Shown one piece after another: positions 58,446-64,000 of a stretch of DNA of 64,000 nt. Position numbers and translations under genes: made by a program. The DNA is from Chthoniobacter flavus Ellin428. GTDB lineage: Bacteria > Verrucomicrobiota > Verrucomicrobiia > Chthoniobacterales > Chthoniobacteraceae. Position 1 is the first letter of the stretch, and every line of letters starts with the position of its first letter. The notes beneath the pieces are model-generated. The model did not search any database, was not told where the DNA came from, and was given only the letters and a program-made list of their open reading frames with translations. Where the stretch lies: NCBI RefSeq assembly GCF_000173075.1, contig NZ_ABVL01000024.1:175-64174 (forward strand), read 5' to 3'.

Positions 58446-59435
58446 ATGAAAACGTTACGTTATCTATTTCTGTCGGCCCTCACGGCCATTGCGCTGCAAT
58501 ACCCCACTTTCGCTGCCGAAGAGTCGACGCCCTCGTTTCAAGTCCGCCCGGTCACCATCTGGAGCGATGGTACCCGCATGGCCGGTGACTTGTATGTCCC
58601 GAAAGATTTGCCGGAAGGCGAGAGGCGCGCGGCCATTCTGTTTTGTGCGGGCACCGGCGGGACGAAGAAAAACAACGGCGCCCTCTACGGTGCACGTTTT
58701 GCCCGGGAAGGTTTTGTTGTGCTCGCCTTCGACTATCGCGGTTGGGGGGAGAGCGATGCCAAACTCATGCTCACGGAGCCGATGCCGAAACCTGATGAAA
58801 AAGGCGAGGTCACGGTGAAAGCCCGGGCGATCCGATGGCAGATGGATCTCGCCGACCAAACGCTCGACATCCGCTGCGCACTCAGTTTTCTCGCCGGCGA
58901 ACCCTGTGTGGACGCCGGGCGGATCGGCATTTTCGGCACCAGCTATGGCGGTGGCTTGGTCACGTGGGTGGCTGGCAACGACCCGCGGGTGAAATGCCTC
59001 GTCGCCCAAGTTCCGGGCATGGGCGGCGGACGCGGACCAGCCGCGCAAAAGTACGCCAGCGACCTCGCCGTGAAACAGGCGCGTGGCGAAACGGAACCAG
59101 TGCCCATTGAAACCGGAAAGCTCACCGGCAAGATGGCTGCCTATCCTCAAATGCGCGTGAACCCGGCCAAGGGCATTGGTTACAGCGCGTTCGAGGCGGC
59201 CGCGAAAATCAAGGCACCCACGATGATCCTGGTGGCAGAAAAGGAAGAGCTCATGAACAACGCCGACAACGGCAAACGCGTTTTCGACATCCTGCAGGAA
59301 AATCACGTGCCCACGGAATATCACGTCCTGCCCGGTATCACGCATTACGGCGTTTATCGCGATGCTTTTGCCGAGGCCACGCAGTTGGAGACGGCGTGGT
59401 TCACGAAGTATCTCGCGCCGTATCCGGCCAACTAG
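58446..59435 (+). CDS. Exported alpha/beta-hydrolase (dienelactone-hydrolase/acetyl-xylan-esterase-like)
   Basis: A 329-residue hydrolase with signal peptide (MKTLRYLFLSALTAIALQYP). FCAGTGGTKKNN (oxyanion), FDYRGWGES, nucleophile elbow GTSYGGG, an acid likely in AEKEELMNNADNG and His in PGITHYGVYRD. The pattern is of the Hydrolase_4/DLH type. It is in a row of secreted hydrolases (58446-62324), consistent with polymer breakdown. Confidence 0.85.
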   Translation: MKTLRYLFLSALTAIALQYPTFAAEESTPSFQVRPVTIWSDGTRMAGDLYVPKDLPEGERRAAILFCAGTGGTKKNNGALYGARFAREGFVVLAFDYRGWGESDAKLMLTEPMPKPDEKGEVTVKARAIRWQMDLADQTLDIRCALSFLAGEPCVDAGRIGIFGTSYGGGLVTWVAGNDPRVKCLVAQVPGMGGGRGPAAQKYASDLAVKQARGETEPVPIETGKLTGKMAAYPQMRVNPAKGIGYSAFEAAAKIKAPTMILVAEKEELMNNADNGKRVFDILQENHVPTEYHVLPGITHYGVYRDAFAEATQLETAWFTKYLAPYPAN

Positions 59436-59456
59436 CTTGTCTCCATTTCCGCCGAC

Positions 59457-61520
59457 ATGAAGCGTCTCCTCCTCACCCTGCTCCTCGGCGCCACGCAGCT
59501 AGGCTGCGGTTTCATTAGCCGATCCGCGGCCGCGGAGTTTCCGGGCAAGATCTGGTCCGTCGCTACGCCCGCGGAACTGGGGCTCGATGAAACGAAGCTC
59601 GCGCAAGCCCGCGATTATGCGCTCACCGCCGGCGGCTCGGGTTGCATCATCTATCACGGCAAGCTGGTCATGGAGTGGGGCGACCAGGCAGCGCTCTACG
59701 ATCTTAAATCCTCGAGCAAAGCCATCGGCGTCACTGCGCTGGGGCTCGCGCTCAAGGACGGGCTCGTGCATCTCGATGATCCGGCGAAGAAATATCATCC
59801 GACCTTCGGCACGCCGCCGGATGCCAACGCCCAGACCGACTGGCTCGAGAAGATCACGCTGCGCAATCTGGCCACGCAAACCGCGGGCTTCGAAAAACCG
59901 GGCGGCTACGAAAAGCTCGTCTTCGCTCCCGGCACCGCCTGGCTCTACAGCGATGGCGGTCCCAACTGGCTCGCCGAGTGTCTCACCCTCGCTTATCACC
60001 GCGACCTCAACGACGTGATGTTCGAGCGCGTGTTCACACCCATCGGTGTCACGCCCGCAGACCTCAAGTGGCGCAAGAACGCGTATCGCCCCGAATTCAT
60101 CGAAGGCATCAAGCGCCGCGAGTTTGGTTCCGGTTTCAGTGCGAATGTGCAGGCCATGGCGCGCCTCGGCTATCTTTACCTCCGGGAAGGCTGGTGGAAT
60201 GGCGAACTCATCCTGCCGCACAGTTTCATCGAAGCCGTGCGGACCACTTCCCCCGAGGTGAAGAAACTTCCGGTGCGCGATCCGGAGTTGCACGGCAACG
60301 CCTCCCAACACTACGGCCTCCTCTGGTGGAACAATAGCGACGGCACCATCGCCGGTCTGCCGCGTGATGCTTATTGGTCGTGGGGTCTTTTCGATAGCTT
60401 CATCCTCGTCGTGCCCAGCCTCGACCTCGTCGCCACTCGCGCCGGCAAATCCTGGCCGCGCCAGGCCGGAGGCGGCCACTACGATCCGCTCAAGCCTTTC
60501 TTCGAGCCCATCGCTGCGGCAGTGAAAGCCTCCGCTCCCGCGAGCACGGCGCCGCTGCCGCCCAGTCCCGTGATTGCGGAAATCCAATGGGCGCCGAAAG
60601 CCTCCATTCTTCATCTGGCCAAGGGCAGCGACAACTGGCCGCTCACCTGGGCCGATGACGGAGCCATGTATACCGCCTACGGCGATGGCAACGGCTTCGA
60701 GCCTTTCGTCCCGCACAAACTCAGCATGGGGTTCGCCAAGGTGCTGGGCGATGCAGACGCTCCGCAAGGCATCAACCTCCCCTCCCCGACTTTCGACACC
60801 GTGGGCGACGGCAAAAAGGGCCGCAAAGCCTGCGGCATCCTCATGGTCGACGGCACCCTCTATGCCCTCGCCCGCAATCTGGCCAATGCCCAGCTTGCCT
60901 GGTCGACCGATCACGGCGCCACGTGGACCTGGGCGGATTGGAAATTCACCGAGAGCTTCGGCTGTCCGACTTTCTTGAACTTCGGCCAGAACTACGGCGG
61001 CGCTCGCGATCACTTTGTCTACATCGTCTCGCCAGACGCCGACACCGCCTATCAGCGGGCCGACCGAGTCGTGCTCGCCCGGGTGCCGATGGACAAAGTC
61101 CGTGACCGCGGTGCTTACGAATTTTTCGTCAACACGGACGCGAACGGCAACGCAACGTGGTCTTCCGATATCAAACAGCGCGGCGGAATTTTCACCGCTG
61201 CCGGGCAATGTTATCGCCTCGGTTTCACATACAACGCGGGCCTGAAACGCTATCTCCTTTGCATGACCGGCGCCGGCAACGACACGCGTTTCGCCGGTGG
61301 CTTCGGCGTCTACGATGCTCCGGAGCCGTGGGGCCCGTGGACCACGGCCTTCCACACCGACTCTTGGGACACCGGCCCTGGGGAATCCTCGAGCCTCCCG
61401 ACCAAATGGATGAGCGCTGACGGTCGCACCGTCCATTTCGTCTTCTCCTGCAACGATTCCTTTTCTGTCCGCCGTGGGGAAATCATCCTGCGCAGTCCAG
61501 CGAGCAACTCCGCTCATTGA
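59457..61520 (+). CDS. Serine beta-lactamase-like hydrolase fused to a DUF4185-like domain
   Basis: A 687-residue exported protein. Signal peptide (MKRLLLTLLLGATQLGCGFI...SAAA). Residues ~35-355 form a beta-lactamase-type serine hydrolase: SxxK motif S85-S-S-K88 in YDLKSSSKAIGV, and the Tyr motif YSD in AWLYSDGGPNW. Residues ~375-680 form a second domain, probably a five-bladed propeller of DUF4185 type (PLTWADDGAMYTAYGDGNGF, QLAWSTDHGATWTWADWKF, VYIVSPDADTAYQRADRVVL, PWGPWTTAFHTDSWDTGPGE). Probably an esterase with a carbohydrate-binding propeller. Confidence 0.82.
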   Translation: MKRLLLTLLLGATQLGCGFISRSAAAEFPGKIWSVATPAELGLDETKLAQARDYALTAGGSGCIIYHGKLVMEWGDQAALYDLKSSSKAIGVTALGLALKDGLVHLDDPAKKYHPTFGTPPDANAQTDWLEKITLRNLATQTAGFEKPGGYEKLVFAPGTAWLYSDGGPNWLAECLTLAYHRDLNDVMFERVFTPIGVTPADLKWRKNAYRPEFIEGIKRREFGSGFSANVQAMARLGYLYLREGWWNGELILPHSFIEAVRTTSPEVKKLPVRDPELHGNASQHYGLLWWNNSDGTIAGLPRDAYWSWGLFDSFILVVPSLDLVATRAGKSWPRQAGGGHYDPLKPFFEPIAAAVKASAPASTAPLPPSPVIAEIQWAPKASILHLAKGSDNWPLTWADDGAMYTAYGDGNGFEPFVPHKLSMGFAKVLGDADAPQGINLPSPTFDTVGDGKKGRKACGILMVDGTLYALARNLANAQLAWSTDHGATWTWADWKFTESFGCPTFLNFGQNYGGARDHFVYIVSPDADTAYQRADRVVLARVPMDKVRDRGAYEFFVNTDANGNATWSSDIKQRGGIFTAAGQCYRLGFTYNAGLKRYLLCMTGAGNDTRFAGGFGVYDAPEPWGPWTTAFHTDSWDTGPGESSSLPTKWMSADGRTVHFVFSCNDSFSVRRGEIILRSPASNSAH

Positions 61521-61595
61521 GGCCAACCCAAGGCGAAAAGTAGCCGGCGGTGTTTTCTGCTGGTGCGGATCACGGTGAATCATTCCAATCTCCCC

Positions 61596-62324
61596 ATGCA
61601 TTCCCTCCGTTCGTTCCTCCGTTTCGGCGTTGTCGCCGTTTGCCTCCTCACAGTTTCCGCGATCTTCGCGCAAGCGCCGAAACCCGAAAAGGGCGGAGAG
61701 AAAAAGAAAGATGCTTCGCTCGCGCCCGTCGAGGATGTTGCCGGGCTGCCCCGCGTCTTGCTCATCGGGGACTCCATCTCGATGGGCTACACGATTCCAA
61801 CGCGCGATTTGCTCAAAGGCGTGGCGAATGTCCATCGCATCCCCGTCAACGGCAACTCGAGCGACGTCGGCCTGAAGAGTCTCACCAACTGGCTGGCGAC
61901 CGACGGCGCGGACAAGAAATGGGACGTGATCCATTTCAACTGGGGCCTGCACGACCTGAAGCATTGGAAGGACGGCAAGCTCGATCCCACCGGCCCGCAA
62001 GTGAACCCGGTGGAGCAATACGAGAAGAACCTCCACGAGATCGTTGAGCAGTTGAAAAAGACCGGCGCGAAGCTCATTTTCGCCACGACGACGCCGGTGC
62101 CGGAAGGCACGGTCGGCCGCGTGGCCAAGGATGAAGTCGCTTACAACGAAGCGGCCTTGCGCGTGATGAAATCCGAGGGGGTCGCTGTCGATGACCTGCA
62201 CGCTCTTGCTGAATCAAAACTCGCCGAGATTCAGCTTTCGAAAAACGTCCATTTCTCGGGGCCCGGCTACAAGGTCCTCGCGGCGCAAGTGGCCGCCTCG
62301 ATCAAGTCCGCGCTCGGCAAATAG
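61596..62324 (+). CDS. Exported SGNH/GDSL hydrolase
   Basis: A 242-residue hydrolase (ATG 61596; a GTG at 61563 would only add a non-signal extension). Signal peptide (FLRFGVVAVCLLTVSAIFAQ), GDSISMGY with Ser60, a glycine/Asn block (RIPVNGNSSDVGLKSL), INWGLHDLK (block III with H instead of the usual GxND) and HFSGPGYKVLAAQVA (catalytic His). The third such enzyme in the window. Likely a carbohydrate esterase. Confidence 0.88.
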   Translation: MHSLRSFLRFGVVAVCLLTVSAIFAQAPKPEKGGEKKKDASLAPVEDVAGLPRVLLIGDSISMGYTIPTRDLLKGVANVHRIPVNGNSSDVGLKSLTNWLATDGADKKWDVIHFNWGLHDLKHWKDGKLDPTGPQVNPVEQYEKNLHEIVEQLKKTGAKLIFATTTPVPEGTVGRVAKDEVAYNEAALRVMKSEGVAVDDLHALAESKLAEIQLSKNVHFSGPGYKVLAAQVAASIKSALGK

Positions 62325-62331
62325 CCGAACC

Positions 62332-62410
62332 GCAAGGGACACGCTCTCACTTTTCCGTTGGTAAAGGCGGCAGGAAGATTGGGGAAACGCGCAGGAGCGC
62401 GTCCCTCCGT
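62332..62410. repeat. Hairpin repeat between convergent genes, copy 2
   Basis: AAGGGACACGCTCTC (62334-62348) is complementary to GAGCGCGTCCCT (62395-62406), with GGGGAAACGCGCAGGAGCGC on the right side. It is the reverse complement of the 2266-2345 element (GGAGGGACG.GCTCC.GCGCGTT.CCCC), with local differences. It lies between the SGNH and LamG-like genes, which converge. Confidence 0.75.
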
Positions 62411-63169
62411 TTACTGCAAATTTTCGCACTCGCACTGAAGGTTCCACACCTTCACGTCATCCACCCACGCGGATTTGTTCACGGCCAGCGTGATCATCCG
62501 CTTGGTCGGATGCCCGATGCCCGGTGATTTGAATTCACCGATCGGCTTGTTATCGACTGTCGCCCGCATCACATCACCATCGATCACCACGAGCAGCGTG
62601 TGCCATTCGCCGGCGGTGAGATCGACCGGGAAATTCTTCGCCTTGCTCCGCAGCAGGGCCAGAAACTCGGGCGATTTGTCGCCGGCCAATTGCCGTTCAT
62701 GGTTCGCGTTGTCCATGTTGCCGGTTTTCGAATCGATCAAGGTGAGATTCTTCAAGGTGACGTGGGCGAGACAGAGATGCCCGGCGTGCACGGTCTTCAA
62801 TTCGCGATCGACAAAATCGAGACCGAGATCATCGCCGGCCTCCAGCTTGAAGCGCAACCGCACCGCGCCATCCTTGAAAGCCGCGTCATGAAAAATGGCC
62901 ACGCCGTGATCGGCAATCGCCGCCTTGGTAACATGCAAAGCACCATCCTCGAGGGAGGCCTGTTTCGTACCTTTCGCCCGCCACGCACTATTCGTCGTCC
63001 AGCCGTTGCCCACCTCTTCCTTGTCAGGCGTCGATTCATGGCGATTGAAATCATCCTGAAAAAGCGCGGTGCCGTTTTCCCGCACGTAGGCGTCATCGTC
63101 GAAAGCCATCGCTGAGCCGGCGAAAAGGAAAAGCGGAAGAAGCGCGAGCGTGGGAAGGAACGGTTTCAT
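62411..63169 (-). CDS. Exported LamG/DUF1080-like protein
   Basis: A 252-residue protein. Signal (MKPFLPTLALLPLFLFAGSA), then a jelly-roll of concanavalin-like type: LFQDDFNRHES (common DUF1080 start), KQASLEDGALHV, AVRLRFKLEAGDDLGLDFVD, GEWHTLLVVIDGDVMRATVD, and SAWVDDVKVWNL. Such proteins bind or cleave glycans. No catalytic residues could be assigned. It ends at the 62332-62410 repeat. Confidence 0.75.
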   Translation of the reverse strand: MKPFLPTLALLPLFLFAGSAMAFDDDAYVRENGTALFQDDFNRHESTPDKEEVGNGWTTNSAWRAKGTKQASLEDGALHVTKAAIADHGVAIFHDAAFKDGAVRLRFKLEAGDDLGLDFVDRELKTVHAGHLCLAHVTLKNLTLIDSKTGNMDNANHERQLAGDKSPEFLALLRSKAKNFPVDLTAGEWHTLLVVIDGDVMRATVDNKPIGEFKSPGIGHPTKRMITLAVNKSAWVDDVKVWNLQCECENLQ

Positions 63170-63210
63170 TGCAAGGCGGGTAGTTTAGGCAGGATGTTCC
63201 TGGTATCCAC

Positions 63211-64000
63211 TTAGGGAGCTTTTACCGCAAGCGAGACACAGATCAGTTCGCGTTCGTTGCGGACGAAGATGCAGTGGTTCGCAAATGCCGGAGGCGTCCA
63301 GGCGACCTTGCGCCCGCCAAAGGGATACACCGGTTCGATTACTTTGACCCGGCTGATTTCCTCGTAGCCTGCCGCGCTGAGCCGCGCCCGAATCAGTTCG
63401 CCCTTGTTGGTAAACAGAAATACGGCGCCGTCGTTCGGCGTCAGATGAATGCTCGGGCCGCTCTGCCGATCGGTAACCTTATCGGTGCGCCAGAGCTGCT
63501 GGCCGGTGCGGGCATCGAGACATACAAGGTCGCCCTTGTTCGTTGCAGAAAAGACAGCGGCATCCGTTAGCAACGGTGTCGAGGTGTTGCTGAGGACTCG
63601 CTTGAGGGGGGCGCGATTTTCCGGCCAGAGCACGGAAGCACCGGGTTTCTCGTCGTCGAGTTTGAGCATGAGCCCGCTGACGAGAAGCCGCTCCCCTCTC
63701 CACACCGGTGTGGCATTACAATCGTAACTGGTGGTGGTCAGCGGCTCCCGCCAAAGTGTCGTCCCGGTTACGGGATCAAGTGCAGAGATGGATGAAGCCG
63801 TCCAGACGATCAGCTGCCGCCGACCTGCCGCGGTGAGAATGATCGGCGAACTATTCGTCGCCGGTTCGTCCAACGCCTTCCACACTTCCCGACCGGTATG
63901 GCGATCGAGCGCCACCAGGCACGCTCCCGGTTTTCCACCGATGTAAAGAATGAGGCGGTCGCCATCGACGAGGGGCGAAGCGCGGGTGGTAAACGATTGC
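63211..64000 (-). CDS. PQQ-type beta-propeller protein, 5' part cut by the window edge
   Basis: The last ~260 residues of a larger protein whose start lies beyond 64000. Tryptophan-docking repeats of the PQQ-binding-like propeller are visible: VALDRHTGREVWKALDEPAT, ALDPVTGTTLWREPL, VCLDARTGQQLWRTDKVTD. The frame is open to the edge (reading RLILYIGGKPGACLVALD upstream). It may be an exported propeller scaffold; no catalytic domain is seen in the visible part. Confidence 0.8.
   Translation of the reverse strand, partial: QSFTTRASPLVDGDRLILYIGGKPGACLVALDRHTGREVWKALDEPATNSSPIILTAAGRRQLIVWTASSISALDPVTGTTLWREPLTTTSYDCNATPVWRGERLLVSGLMLKLDDEKPGASVLWPENRAPLKRVLSNTSTPLLTDAAVFSATNKGDLVCLDARTGQQLWRTDKVTDRQSGPSIHLTPNDGAVFLFTNKGELIRARLSAAGYEEISRVKVIEPVYPFGGRKVAWTPPAFANHCIFVRNERELICVSLAVKAP

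Noticed and set aside
59499-62201. 900-codon open frame on the minus strand
   Set aside because: It is fully antisense to two well-supported exported hydrolases with catalytic motifs; its composition is Arg/Ala/Gly/Val-rich as expected for a GC-rich shadow.

Overview
The window is about 64 kb of GC-rich DNA from a Gram-negative bacterium, most likely a Verrucomicrobiota member (Chthoniobacterales/Opitutales-like). No marker gene settles this. The inference rests on secreted SGNH hydrolases, a CxPSR sulfatase, a GloVer tandem-repeat protein with a PEP-CTERM-like tail, a large autotransporter, secreted NIPSNAP and LamG/DUF1080-like proteins, few Shine-Dalgarno sites, and intergenic hairpin repeats including one that would read as 'SNIERPTSNIE'. 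I found no rRNA, tRNA, CRISPR array or phage. A cut-off transposase lies at the left edge and a cut-off PQQ-type beta-propeller at the right edge.

Layout. 1-5.5 kb: transposase remnant, two small unknowns, ruvB, mnmD-like methyltransferase, Lon N-domain protein, dGTPase and a small membrane protein. 5.5-10.2 kb: secreted TPR-redoxin protein, then an overlapping tlyA-nadK-PTS IIA operon diverging from a stand-alone acyl carrier protein. 10.2-11.2 kb: a 960-base gene-free stretch with a candidate structured RNA and two long hairpins. 11.2-16.9 kb: a tight five-gene operon (exported TPR protein, PqqD-like protein, ATP-grasp ligase, PLP decarboxylase-like enzyme, urea-transporter/M23-peptidase fusion), the best candidate for an undescribed system. 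16.9-27.7 kb: LOG protein, DAHP synthase, pseudopilin-like and EF-hand proteins, SGNH hydrolases, GloVer protein, asd, L,D-transpeptidase and a tiny lipoprotein. 27.9-31.3 kb: MacA/MacB-type exporter with a frameshifted permease. 31.4-40 kb: rlmN, NlpC/P60 lipoprotein, YheT hydrolase, ABC-F protein, esterase, an HxlR regulator divergent from a reductase, and a sulfatase. 40-43.6 kb: ParA/MinD-like and ExeA-like ATPases with a coupled 60-residue protein, divergent from two zinc-ribbon proteins. 43.7-54.5 kb: giant TPR protein, epimerase, hflKC, response regulator-PAS, double NIPSNAP protein, large membrane protein and a DUF1579-like protein. 54.9-64 kb: autotransporter, two membrane proteins, secreted hydrolases, LamG-like protein and beta-propeller.

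How genes work together. Housekeeping genes (ruvB, nadK, tlyA, aroF, asd, rlmN, hflKC, dgt) alternate with exported hydrolases suited to polysaccharide, ester or sulfate-ester breakdown. The five-gene operon joins a possible peptide-recognition protein, a ligase, an amino-acid decarboxylase-like enzyme and a membrane permease with a peptidoglycan-type peptidase. It looks like a small-molecule or peptide tailoring and export or cell-wall pathway, but its substrate cannot be read from the sequence.

Four single-base insertions in short homopolymers break three genes. They are either sequencing errors or recent gene decay. Several convergent gene junctions carry hairpin or inverted repeats, some read into the C-termini of flanking proteins, and other low-complexity repeats abut start codons.
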